Assembly: GCA_963422285.2 (NCBI GenBank)
Contig: CAXXJO010000002.1
Location: 1 to 64,000, forward strand
Direction of reading: 5' to 3'
Length of the DNA: 64,000 nt
DNA from: VXYL01 sp963422285
GTDB taxonomy: Bacteria > Pseudomonadota > Gammaproteobacteria > Pseudomonadales > Azotimanducaceae
Position numbers and translations under genes: made by a program. The notes under the pieces were generated by a model, which saw nothing but the letters and a program-made list of their open reading frames with translations, was not told the origin of the DNA and searched no databases. Below are positions 24,701 through 32,612 of the stretch, in pieces (position 1 is the stretch's first letter; the number at the start of each line of letters is the position of its first letter).

Positions 24701-24963
24701 TGCAGCATCGCCTTCAGAGCCTGAACATCAGCCATCAAGCCCGATGCAAGCTGCTGGAGGATCAGATTGGCCGCGCAACGGACGAGCGGATTCATCGCAT
24801 GAGGGAAGCCGAGCTGGCGCGCGCCAATTATGACTACGAATGGCGAGTTGCCGACTTGGAGAAGTTGGAGAAAAGCGCCGACATCCACGGCAACTTAGTA
24901 GTGCTCGGGGTGCTTCATATCGTGCCCGTCAGCGCGAGCACGAAGGAGACATCTGAGCAATGA
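21775..24963 (+). CDS. RapA/SNF2-type helicase of a candidate defence operon
   Basis: A 1062-residue superfamily 2 ATPase. After about 130 residues comes PYQYRPVLKLI, Walker A ADEVGVGKTIEAGL (Lys160), Walker B VDEAHH (Asp274), motif III LLTATPVQL. The second RecA lobe has KALAFSTFR, LLSSEVGSEGLDFQF and motif VI EQRIGRIDRYGQ (Gln649-Arg650). This is the HepA/RapA arrangement, also seen in DrmD-like helicases of class 1 DISARM. The C-terminal 350 residues are helical with no motif I know. It starts inside the small upstream gene and its stop overlaps the GHKL ATPase ATG (ATGA). It probably tracks along DNA or remodels nucleoprotein. Confidence 0.85.
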   Translation: MAPSDTSRNPTLDPANAAEQTAPPSGSKTSATTAQAAATLFKVGGLVALRSDPDTVVPIIGITAGDAETRYQVFQDNGKATYYESQLRHPEQAGGPSHLSAEGLRAYLTSLHLLSPSTANLYSLRSGRVQFVPYQYRPVLKLIRADRPRLLIADEVGVGKTIEAGLIIKELRARMDVASVLVICPKALVAERKWHLEMKRFDEQFTALDGPTLRHCLRETHLDGEWPDRYAKAIVPFSLFDSNLLFGKEGRGSRTGEGLLALDPPPKFDLVIVDEAHHIRNADTYLHQAVRYFCDNAQAAVLLTATPVQLGSQDLFTLLNVLRPDLVIDRPSFEQMAAPNAFINEAVGHCRAAGNDWQTDTRACLGRAAQTEWGRLFLRESPAFQDIHDRLAEERIEDADRIHIIRSLENLYTFSPMINRTRRRDIGEFTTRRPETLTVAFTPAQRRLHDGLLDVVGRILAQAHGEQNVKFMMTTIRRQAASCLYGLSPLLRDLLAGKLDSLEAMDGDNGEGKADPVFLDEVRADIEALLEQAGALDPLDPKVRAFVKVLQGKDRMTNNKALAFSTFRHTLAYIERHVADAGLRYGLVHGGVADDERAELRRRFALPKDHPEALDVLLSSEVGSEGLDFQFCDLLINYDLPWNPMRIEQRIGRIDRYGQPSESVAIVNLVTPGTVDADIYERCLWRIGVFHHAVGGSEDILGAITREIHDVADSFTLTPEQRAERLQQLGDNKIRQVQEETALEERQADLFGLTVPNQSWREEIAEAESFWLSPEALQRCVASYLSSAAETDGGFLLGEKPLKTLRLGQKMRTRLLDDFRRLPRSTDPVARHWEKWLKGADPLLPVTFDQETAAAEPKAVHLHVLHPLVRQAAWHLECTETVQVSLIASSEAVPPGEYPIALYRWRKVGIRADDTLVAVASDPNLDGAVITLLETATDAPASPPPDEGATDPLDKRHHHEWRSARAKHMAENRELVQHRLQSLNISHQARCKLLEDQIGRATDERIHRMREAELARANYDYEWRVADLEKLEKSADIHGNLVVLGVLHIVPVSASTKETSEQ

Positions 24964-27900
24964 CCTGTGACTACGAGGCAATCCGTCGAGAAAATATCAA
25001 GGAATATGGCGAGGGTATCGGCCGGTTCGGCAAGCGCTGGCTGGTGGGTGGCTACGCTGAGCGGACACATTTCATTTTCGAGTTGTTGCAAAATGCAGAA
25101 GACGCTCTCGCCCGTCGCAATGATTATTCACAGTGTCGAACCGTATACTTTGACCTTTGCGAGACCTCCCTTCGCGTAAGCCACTATGGAGCACCGTTCA
25201 ATGAAGCCGACGTCAAGGGAATTTGTGGTATAGACGAAAGTACCAAGGAATTCAACGAGATTGGTCGCTTTGGAGTCGGGTTCAAATCAGTATATGCATT
25301 CACGGATCGGCCGAAAATACATTCGGGCTCCGAGGATTTCGCCATTGAAGAATTCGTCAGGCCGGTGGCATCAGGACGAATTGAGCGTCAGGACGACGAA
25401 ACCGTCATCCTGATTCCATTCAAACCCACGGACAATTCTGCATGTGAGAAAATTACTGATGGGCTTGAACGACTTGGTGGATTCGGATTCCTGTTTCTGC
25501 GCCATACCAACGAGATTTCATGGAGAGTAGAGGATGGTCCGTCGGGGCAGTACCTGCGTGATTCGAAAGAACTTAACCGTGGTGTTCGACGAGTGACGAT
25601 CGTCGGTCAGCAGGATCGAAAAAGCGATGTTGATGAGGAATGGCTGGTGTTCTCACGTTCTATCCAAACAGAAGGCGGAGGTCATTCCAGACCGATAGAG
25701 ATTGCTTTTTTGTGCATCCAGGACGAACAATCCGGCTCACAATATATCCATCGCATAAACCGATCTCCTCTTTTTGTGTTCTTTCCAACTGATGTTGAGA
25801 CCCATCTTGGCTTTCTTATTCAGGGTCCGTATATCACAACGCCAAGCAGGGACAACATCGCTAGAGACGAAGACTGGAACAAATATCTTGTGAAGCAAAC
25901 AGCATTGCTTCTCAGAGATTCTCTTCTTTGGCTGCGAGATCATGACTATCTCGATACGGAAGCGCTGCGATGTCTGCCGCTCGATCCGTCCAGATTCGGC
26001 GACACCAGCATGTTTTACCCATTATTTGAATGTACCAAGGAGGCTTTTACTTCCGATCACCTTCTGCCGCGTTTCGACGGGGGCTATATAGCGGCCTCAC
26101 ATGCACTGCTCGGACGCACACAGGAGCTGCGGGAGCTCTTCAGCTCCACGCAACTCGGTGTACTCTACGGCGAGGATCGCGAAATGGCTTGGTTGACCGA
26201 CGACATTACGCAGGATCGCACACCCGAAGTCCGCAACTATGTAACGAATGAATTGGATGTCGAAGAAATTGTTCCCAACGATATCGTTCGCCGGCTGAAT
26301 ACCCGATTTCTAGAAGTACAGTCTGATGACTGGATACAGAAGCTTTACGAGTTTCTCGGAGGACAACGGGCGTTACATTTTCAAGGGTGGTTCTCCAGGC
26401 TCCCTTGGGTCAGGTTGAAGAATGGAAAACACGTACCTGCCAAAAACGGCGACAGTCTCTTGGCGTTCCTGCCAACGGAAGATGAAACGGATTTCCCAAC
26501 GGTACGCAGTTCAGTTTGCGAAACCAAGCCTGCGCGTGAGTTCCTTGTGTCATTAGGATTGAAGGAGCCTGACTTGGTAGACGACGTCATTGAGCACATC
26601 ATCCCAACATACTTCGGCGATAGAATTGATGTTGACGATGAAAAATATCAATCCGATATAGGTAGGATTTTGAAAGCAATAGACACTGATTCGAGTAATC
26701 AGCTCCGCAGACTTTTAGAATGCCTCAAGAATTCCAAATTTGTCAGGTCAGTCGATGCCGGAAACGATTCGAGGCTATACGAGAAGCCGACCGATGTATA
26801 TTTGGCCAAGGAAAGCCTGAAAGTTCTGTTCAGCGGAGTTGCAGGTATTCTTTTCGTCGATGACTCTTGTACTTGTCCAAGCGGACAGGCAATTAGTGCC
26901 TTACTTGAAAGGTGCGGTGCCGTGCGGCATCTGCGTCCAATAAAACGGGACAATACACTTTCGTATGAAGAACGAAGCAGCCTTCGAGAAAAAGCAGGGC
27001 ACCCTGAAACATCAGGTCGGAGCGACGAAGTGGATGATCGGACGCTGAAGGGATTGAATGATATTCTGGACAAAAAATTGCCAACTCTCGACTTGCAAAA
27101 GAAGAAGGATGTTGCTTGTTTGCTGTGGAATGAGCTTGCGTATTTGGTAGAACGGCGCGGGGAAAAAATTTTCAGCGGCGATTATACCTGGACCCACTAC
27201 GGAAACTGTCACCAGACATTTGATGCCGCTTTCGTGCGATACTTGAACGCCACTTGTTGGGTGCCGGATAAGAACGGTCAGTTACACCGTCCTGACAGTG
27301 TTTTGTTCGAATCGCTTGGCTGGAAACCACACCCGTTTCTTCAGACGAAAATAAAATTCAAGCCACCAGCCATAGAAACTCTAGCGCGGGAGGCAGGCCT
27401 CGATCCTAGGATGCTTGATTTTCTCAAGATGCACCAGATAACAAATTTGTCTGAGCTTCAGAAGCGAATTGGATTAGAAAACGAAACCGACTTACCCGAT
27501 CGCCAACCAAGCGACCCTGTACAACGCTCTGAGAAGGTCCAACAACAGGCCGCGGTTGCGCCGGATAGGACCACCGAGGAACGTACTCGCTCGGTGTCGG
27601 TTAACAGAGAAGGTGTCAAAAAGGAAGCCAAGGTTTACTTAACTGATCAATACACCAGAGAAGATGGTGTAATGCTCTGCCAAATATGCAAGATGGCGCT
27701 ACCCTTCAAGCTTGCCGGTGGAAACTACTACTTCGAGGCCGTGGAGTTTCTCAAAGACCTGGAGAAACACCACCATCAGAACTACCTCGCCCTATGCCCG
27801 AATCATGCGGTGATGTTCGTGCACCCCAATGATTCGACGGACGAGATGAAGAGCAGGTTCCTGGCCCTGGATGGCAGCGAATTGGAGTTGACGCTCGCCG

Positions 27901-27980
27901 ATCAGTCAGTGAGCGTATACCTTACTGACACGCACATCGCAGACCTCAGGGCGGTAATCGAAGTCGACGATGCGGAGTAA
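24960..27980 (+). CDS. Large GHKL (sacsin/HSP90-like) ATPase with C-terminal CxxC...CxxH module
   Basis: A 1006-residue protein coupled to the helicase (ATG 24960 within its stop). The N-terminal GHKL ATPase fold has ELLQNAEDA (Glu41, Asn45), VSHYGAPF, GIDEST and IGRFGVGFKSVYAFTD (101-116), as in sacsin-repeat and NOV-type proteins. A long middle region (300-880) has no motif I recognise. The C terminus has LCQICKMALPF (Cys907, Cys910), HHHQNY and LCPNHAVMF (Cys946, His949), a zinc-binding layout like HNH/treble-clef nucleases. The gene is visibly lower in G+C than the helicase gene. Its likely role is an ATP-switched effector, partnered by the helicase. Confidence 0.82.
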   Translation: MTCDYEAIRRENIKEYGEGIGRFGKRWLVGGYAERTHFIFELLQNAEDALARRNDYSQCRTVYFDLCETSLRVSHYGAPFNEADVKGICGIDESTKEFNEIGRFGVGFKSVYAFTDRPKIHSGSEDFAIEEFVRPVASGRIERQDDETVILIPFKPTDNSACEKITDGLERLGGFGFLFLRHTNEISWRVEDGPSGQYLRDSKELNRGVRRVTIVGQQDRKSDVDEEWLVFSRSIQTEGGGHSRPIEIAFLCIQDEQSGSQYIHRINRSPLFVFFPTDVETHLGFLIQGPYITTPSRDNIARDEDWNKYLVKQTALLLRDSLLWLRDHDYLDTEALRCLPLDPSRFGDTSMFYPLFECTKEAFTSDHLLPRFDGGYIAASHALLGRTQELRELFSSTQLGVLYGEDREMAWLTDDITQDRTPEVRNYVTNELDVEEIVPNDIVRRLNTRFLEVQSDDWIQKLYEFLGGQRALHFQGWFSRLPWVRLKNGKHVPAKNGDSLLAFLPTEDETDFPTVRSSVCETKPAREFLVSLGLKEPDLVDDVIEHIIPTYFGDRIDVDDEKYQSDIGRILKAIDTDSSNQLRRLLECLKNSKFVRSVDAGNDSRLYEKPTDVYLAKESLKVLFSGVAGILFVDDSCTCPSGQAISALLERCGAVRHLRPIKRDNTLSYEERSSLREKAGHPETSGRSDEVDDRTLKGLNDILDKKLPTLDLQKKKDVACLLWNELAYLVERRGEKIFSGDYTWTHYGNCHQTFDAAFVRYLNATCWVPDKNGQLHRPDSVLFESLGWKPHPFLQTKIKFKPPAIETLAREAGLDPRMLDFLKMHQITNLSELQKRIGLENETDLPDRQPSDPVQRSEKVQQQAAVAPDRTTEERTRSVSVNREGVKKEAKVYLTDQYTREDGVMLCQICKMALPFKLAGGNYYFEAVEFLKDLEKHHHQNYLALCPNHAVMFVHPNDSTDEMKSRFLALDGSELELTLADQSVSVYLTDTHIADLRAVIEVDDAE

Positions 27981-28293
27981 GCACATTCTCAGCTGGAATG
28001 GCTTCGGCGTGCCTTGACATCGAAATCGAGAGCCACTATCGAGGACCGCTTCGGCAGTCCTGTGGCACCGCGTGAGTGGTTCCTGGCGCCTCTCCACACA
28101 ATCACGATGCGGCCGGGAAGACTCGGGACGGAACAACCATCACTAGGTACGTCTACGATACCAACTCGGCTTCCCTCGTTGCGAGGCAGCGATGCCTAGC
28201 CGTTGCGCTCGCGAATTCTGTCTTCGTGCTAACCACAGCCCGGCGACGCGTGAATGATCGCTCCCGAGCCCCAAATGCGTTGCGTCCTGCGAT
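27981..28293 (+). pseudogene. Possible remnant of a nuclease-like gene
   Basis: After the GHKL gene, fragments in two frames read TSKSRATIEDRFGSPVAPRE then WFLAPLHTI (28014-28100) and TRDGTTITRYVYDTNSASLV (about 28120-28185). Together they resemble the end of a single protein, perhaps of the GIY-YIG/T5orf172 type where REWF is typical, split by one frameshift. No start or catalytic core is left. The match is weak. Confidence 0.28.
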
Positions 28294-28557
28294 ATGATGG
28301 ATATGAAGGAACACAAGCTTACGGAGACGGGTATCCCCGACATGCTGATCGACCGGAACTCCGACATCCTTGGAGGGACGCCCGTGTTCGCGGGAACGCG
28401 GGTTCCCGTGCGTATCCTGATGGAGCACCTGGAAGCAGGGGATCGACTCGACGATTTCCTGGCCGACTATCCCACCGTGACCCGGAGTCAGGCCGTCGCG
28501 GTGCTGGAACGTGCGACGACTATGCTGATGACCGACATAGACGAAGCTGCTGCTTGA
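28294..28557 (+). CDS. DUF433 antitoxin
   Basis: An 87-residue protein; internal ATGs at 28297, 28303 and 28342 are alternative starts. The core is the DUF433 winged helix: DRNSDILGGTPVFAGTRVPV then ILMEHLEAGDRLDDFLADYP then VTRSQAVAVLERA. Such proteins are antitoxins of VapBC-like pairs with DUF5615/PIN-like toxins, bind DNA and repress their own operon. The expected partner follows at once but is broken, so this antitoxin now appears orphaned. Frame and length are intact. Confidence 0.85.
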   Translation: MMDMKEHKLTETGIPDMLIDRNSDILGGTPVFAGTRVPVRILMEHLEAGDRLDDFLADYPTVTRSQAVAVLERATTMLMTDIDEAAA

Positions 28558-28953
28558 CGAATCGGTGCCAAGGCGCCTCGCCTTGTTTTTCCCCGAATCG
28601 TACAGGTTGCGCACAGTTCAGAAATGGGTTGGGCGGGTACCGGAAACGGCGTCTTGCTCTCCCTTGCCGCAGACCACGGCTTCGGCGCGCTTGTCACGGT
28701 CGATCGAGGCATCGAGCATCAGCAGAATGTAAGCGGCCTGCCAATCCCGGTTGTCATCCTGCTCGCCGTGCGCAATCGTCTGGCGGAATTGCAGCCGCTG
28801 GTGTCCGGAGTGGTGGCCCTGCTGTCGGGAGACCTGCAAAGACGGGTCTATCGTTTCCCTAGCTCTCGAATCCTGTTGTCTTCCAGGTCGCTGTGGGCAA
28901 CGGCATTCGACTCGTCTCCATGTCGCCGTCCATTGGCGGCCATTGTGCGATGA
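28541..28953 (+). pseudogene. DUF5615 PIN-like toxin, start lost and frameshifted
   Basis: Reading from ACG 28541 gives KLLLDESVPRRLA then FFPESYRLRTVQ, the normal start of DUF5615 toxins, but ACG replaces the start codon and a stop lies just upstream in frame. Near 28617 one base is missing; the family then continues in another frame as MGWAGTGNG, LAADHGFGALVTVDRGIEHQ and LPIPVVILLAVRNRLAEL. The PIN-like acidic residues (LLDES, TVDRG) are still visible. Such toxins are predicted RNases. Two separate lesions suggest true inactivation while the DUF433 antitoxin survives. Confidence 0.75.
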
Positions 28954-29428
28954 TGGCAGATGCCTATGGCCGAACCCTTCAGCCTCTGCCCCCATCTTCC
29001 CACGCTCGACGCGGTTTGCCGGACGAGCCAACGGCGGCGCCTTGGGGCAAGATGCCGCCGGTCAGCCGCTGTCCGTCGCTTCGATCGTGCCGAGATCGTC
29101 ATGTTTTCGGCTCTGGACAAAGGAGCGGTGCTCCACATGTGGTGGCCTGTGCAGCCGCGTGGCTAGCTCAAGTTCGAACCGAGACGCTACCCGCATGCGA
29201 AGGGCGAACGTGGCAGCGTCGAACGGCGCGAGTGTCGCTCGCTCAGGTACGGCAAACGCGCCATGACGGCCGCCGCGCCCGTCTCGCCAGGGTGCGTTCA
29301 TCGCGGCGTACCGCTCGTCGCGCTCATGCGCCCGGCGACGCATTCCATCCGACAGTACCGCCAAAGCCTTCTCCTCCGCTATCGAGTAGCATTGGGCACT
29401 CGACCGCCACGACTGGAGGAGCAAGCCC
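28954..29428. other. Gene-poor stretch before the nitronate monooxygenase gene
   Basis: No recognisable gene in about 475 bp. A minus-strand open frame containing APFDAATFALRMRVASRFEL looks protein-like but has no family match that I know and no clear start. The 3' part must hold the promoter and GGAGGAGC ribosome binding site of the next gene. Confidence 0.4.
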
Positions 29429-30559
29429 ATGAAATCACCCATCTGCGACATGCTCGGCATCGACTTTCCGCTGGTCGCCTTCACCCATTGCCGGGACGTA
29501 GTGGTAGAGGTGTCCAAGGCCGGAGGCATGGGTGTGCTGGGCGCCGCTGGCTACACCGCCGAGACGCTGGAGACCGAGCTGAACTGGATCGACGAGCATA
29601 TCGACGGCAAGCCCTATGGCGTCGATCTGATCGCGCCGACCAGCATGGCCACCACCGACGACACCACGCCGCAGCAGACCCTGGACATGGTGCCGGACGA
29701 GCATCGGGATTTCGCCCGCAACATTCTGGCGCAGCACGACATCGACACTGGCAACCTGTATCGCGACCAGGCCGGCGGAGGCGGCGGCTTTCTCACCAAG
29801 GGGCGAGCCGCCAACATCATCGACGTTGCCTTTGCCCACCCCATCAAGTTGATCGCCAACGCCTTGGGCGTGCCGCCGCGCTACATGATCGAGCGCGGCA
29901 AGGCCAGCGGGGTGGTGGTGGCGGCGCTGGTGGGGGCCCGGGAGCATGCCGTCAAGCAGGTGGAAGCAGGCGTGGACGTGCTGGTGGTGGCTGGCACGGA
30001 AGCTGGCGGACACTGCGGCGAGGTCTCGACCATGGTGCTGGTGCCGGAAGTGCTGCAAGCCATCGAAGGACGCGATGCGCCGGTGCTGGCCGCCGGCGGC
30101 ATCGTCACCGGCCGGCAGATGGCGGCCTGCATGGCGATGGGGGCTGCTGGCGCCTGGACCGGCTCCATGTGGCTGACCACCGCGGAGGCGGAGACCTCGC
30201 CGGTCATCAAGGAGAAGTACGTTCAGGCCAGCTCGCGCCAGACCGTGCGCTCGCAAGCGCGCACCGGCAAGTACTCGCGCCAGCTGCGCTCGCCGTGGAC
30301 GGACGCCTGGGAGTCCGAAGAGGCACCGACGCCGCTGCCCATGCCGCTGCAATCCCTGGTTAGCGAACCCGCCCTCGGCAAGGTGGCCAAGCTCGCGGAA
30401 GGCGGCCACGAAGGCGCTCGACAACTGGCCACCTCGTTCGTCGGCCAAGGCGTCGGCCTGATGAACTCGATCCAGACGACCAGGCAGGTGGTCTACGAGT
30501 TCATGGACGACTTCGTGCAAGCCAGCGAGCGGCTGGCGGCGGCGGTAGGGGAGGACTGA
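29429..30559 (+). CDS. Nitronate monooxygenase family FMN enzyme
   Basis: A 376-residue protein with GGAGGAGC 9 bases before the ATG. It has the 2-nitropropane dioxygenase-type TIM barrel: SKAGGMGVLGAAGYTAE, KPYGVDLIAP, then VAGTEAGGHCGEV with the catalytic His region, VLAAGGIVTGRQMAA and a phosphate-binding MGAAGAWTGS. These FMN enzymes oxidise alkyl nitronates to carbonyl compounds and nitrite, protecting against toxic nitro compounds such as propionate 3-nitronate. Some family members do other chemistry. It is not in an obvious operon. Confidence 0.85.
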   Translation: MKSPICDMLGIDFPLVAFTHCRDVVVEVSKAGGMGVLGAAGYTAETLETELNWIDEHIDGKPYGVDLIAPTSMATTDDTTPQQTLDMVPDEHRDFARNILAQHDIDTGNLYRDQAGGGGGFLTKGRAANIIDVAFAHPIKLIANALGVPPRYMIERGKASGVVVAALVGAREHAVKQVEAGVDVLVVAGTEAGGHCGEVSTMVLVPEVLQAIEGRDAPVLAAGGIVTGRQMAACMAMGAAGAWTGSMWLTTAEAETSPVIKEKYVQASSRQTVRSQARTGKYSRQLRSPWTDAWESEEAPTPLPMPLQSLVSEPALGKVAKLAEGGHEGARQLATSFVGQGVGLMNSIQTTRQVVYEFMDDFVQASERLAAAVGED

Positions 30560-30688
30560 CCGGGGCGGAATGTTCGCCATCTCGCCGGCGAGGTTCTTCA
30601 GCAGCGAGCAGGCGAGGGCAGGGCAGCCTGTCCGCAGCAGTGGCATTGGCAGGCGACCCGCCCGGCGGCTCTGGTCGAACTGCAGGCA

Positions 30689-31387
30689 TCACGCCGCGCC
30701 TGCTCGTCGATACACCAGGGCGTTCCCTTCCTTGCCGCAGATCTCGCTCACCCCCGCCTCTCGCAAGCAGTACGCCGCCTGTTGTCCCAGACGCCGCGAC
30801 GATGCCATTGCCGCCGCCAGATCGCGAGTAGTGAACGGCTCCGGCAGCTGCGCATCGAGCATGGCGAACAAATCCCGCATGGATTCGATGGTATGGGTCT
30901 CCACCACCTCCAGCAGCCGTCGATCCACCGTGCTCCAACCGCCTCTCCGCCATCGTCGGCGTCCTGCCGTCGGAACGCGGATGGCTTCCTCGACGGTCAT
31001 CACTACTTCCAGCGTCAGGCGCGGATGCTCCAGCAGCGGCGCGATGCTGGTGAGCACGCCGAACACATGCAGCGCGCAGCCGTGCCGCGGAGACTTGCGA
31101 CGGGTGGTGGGCGCTTCCGCCTCGTCCGTCACCTTGACGATGTAGCGGTCTCTGGCGATGGGATGGACCAGAGTGACCGGGTGGCGTTCGAGCAGCCGCG
31201 GCAGCTTTTTCTTCAGCGGCCAGAACGTGCCGGTGTGGATCTCGACGATGCGTTCGCCGATCATGACGTCGGCTACAAAGCCGTCCACGGACTGCTCCAT
31301 CGCGCCGCCGCCGTTGGCGTAGCGCTCCTTCAGCGCTCGATGCAGCGACCGTTCGTTCAGTTCGCCAATGGCTGCGGCCTTCGGCAC
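30689..31387 (-). CDS. Conserved hypothetical protein, possible nuclease fold
   Basis: A 232-residue protein from GTG 31387, 21 bp after the amidohydrolase stop, so probably in that transcript. Features: LNERSLHRALKERYA, then VDGFVADVMIGERIVEIHTG and FWPLKKKLPRLLERHPVTLV, VHPIARDRYIVK, RRWRRGGWSTVDRRLLEVVE, then a helical C terminus with AYCLREAGVSE. I recall this pattern as a widely spread bacterial family without a known role. The Asp...Glu-x-x-Thr in a beta-hairpin context followed by basic residues hints at a restriction-nuclease-like core, which is only inference. Confidence 0.7.
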   Translation of the reverse strand: MPKAAAIGELNERSLHRALKERYANGGGAMEQSVDGFVADVMIGERIVEIHTGTFWPLKKKLPRLLERHPVTLVHPIARDRYIVKVTDEAEAPTTRRKSPRHGCALHVFGVLTSIAPLLEHPRLTLEVVMTVEEAIRVPTAGRRRWRRGGWSTVDRRLLEVVETHTIESMRDLFAMLDAQLPEPFTTRDLAAAMASSRRLGQQAAYCLREAGVSEICGKEGNALVYRRAGAA

Positions 31388-31408
31388 CGGCCAAGCCCTC
31401 TGCTCTCG

Positions 31409-32554
31409 TCAATGCACTCCGTATACTCGCGCTGCGTTGTCGTGCAGCACCTTGGCCAGGGTCGCCTCCGGCAGTGTGCCCAGGGCGTTCGCCGCGTACT
31501 CTCGGGGCGGCAAGGCCGGGGTTGCCGGGCCGGGGGACATGGAGGTGGGGTGGGGGAAGTCCGTCTCGTAGAGAATATTGTCCGGGTAGAGGGCAAGCGC
31601 CGGGCCGATCATGTCCCGCTCGAACCAGAAGCAGGCGTATATCTGTCGGCGGAAGTACTCGCTGGGCAGCAGGCCGTACTGTGGATGCTCCTTGGCTACG
31701 CCGCCATTGCGCCACTGCCAGTCGAAGGCTTCGAGCAGCGACGGAATCCAGCCAGCGCCGCTTTCCACGGAGACGAAGTCGAGTCTCGGAAAGCGATGGC
31801 AGATGCCGCCGAAGATGAGTTCGGCGAGGCCCTTGCCGTTCTCGATGAACGACAGCGACGATAGGCGGGCGAAGTTGGCCTTGGTGCCGATGCCGCCGCG
31901 GTCCTTGGCCAAGCCGGAGAGATCCTGGCCGCCGATGTGGAAGCTGAAGGGTAGTCCCGCCTGCTCGGCCGCGGCCCAAAGCGGATGCCAATGCCTGTGG
32001 CCAAGAGCCGGCGCTTTGAAGTCGTGGGGCTGGCTGGGAAACAGCACCGCCTTGTGGCCGTTGCTGGCGCGACGTTCGAGTTCCTGGATGCTGGCGTCCA
32101 GATCCCAGAACGGCAGCGCCATCACCGGCACCAGGCGCTTGGCGTCGGCGCTGGACCAGTCGATGAGGAAGTCGTTGTAGGCGCGGACGCATTCCATCAT
32201 CAGCTCGGGTTCATTCAGTCGCAGAAACGTATGAGAGCCGAAACCGCCGACATTGGGATAGAGAATCTGCGCGTAGATGCCGAGGCTGTCCATGTGCGCC
32301 AAGCGGGCGGCGGGGATGTCGTCGTAGGTAGCGGGATGCTCCGGCACCGTGCCGTCGAAACCGACCATGGAGACGAAGCCCGGCTTGAACGCCACGTCGT
32401 CGCCGATCACCCAAGCGTCCTCGCCGTCGCGACGCTCGATATGCGGCAACCGATCGCCCCATTTGCGGGCCAACCGGGAAATCCAGACGTCCGGCTGCTC
32501 GGTAAGATGCGTGTCCGCGTCGATGACGCGGTAGCGGTCGAACAGATCGGTCAT
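31409..32554 (-). CDS. Amidohydrolase-family metal-dependent hydrolase
   Basis: A 381-residue protein with AAGGAGGG before ATG 32554. It is an amidohydrolase_2/ACMSD-like TIM barrel: metal motif DADTHLTE near the N terminus, FSFHIGG with a His ligand, and ILYETDFPHP carrying the catalytic Asp. The sequence QILYPNVGGFGSHTF is typical of a large subgroup linked to aromatic or polyketide degradation. It is divergent from a Rieske oxygenase gene with 58 bp between the starts, so a shared control region and a common degradation pathway are likely. Confidence 0.85.
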   Translation of the reverse strand: MTDLFDRYRVIDADTHLTEQPDVWISRLARKWGDRLPHIERRDGEDAWVIGDDVAFKPGFVSMVGFDGTVPEHPATYDDIPAARLAHMDSLGIYAQILYPNVGGFGSHTFLRLNEPELMMECVRAYNDFLIDWSSADAKRLVPVMALPFWDLDASIQELERRASNGHKAVLFPSQPHDFKAPALGHRHWHPLWAAAEQAGLPFSFHIGGQDLSGLAKDRGGIGTKANFARLSSLSFIENGKGLAELIFGGICHRFPRLDFVSVESGAGWIPSLLEAFDWQWRNGGVAKEHPQYGLLPSEYFRRQIYACFWFERDMIGPALALYPDNILYETDFPHPTSMSPGPATPALPPREYAANALGTLPEATLAKVLHDNAARVYGVH

Positions 32555-32612
32555 GGCAAATCCCTCCTTTCGTCGCCATCATAGGACAGAGGCAAGGACA
32601 GGGGGTACATCC

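Noticed and set aside
21775..27980. Assignment of the helicase operon to DISARM.
   Set aside because: Only a RapA/DrmD-like helicase is present; drmA, drmB, drmC and a methyltransferase are missing, and the GHKL partner is not a DISARM component.
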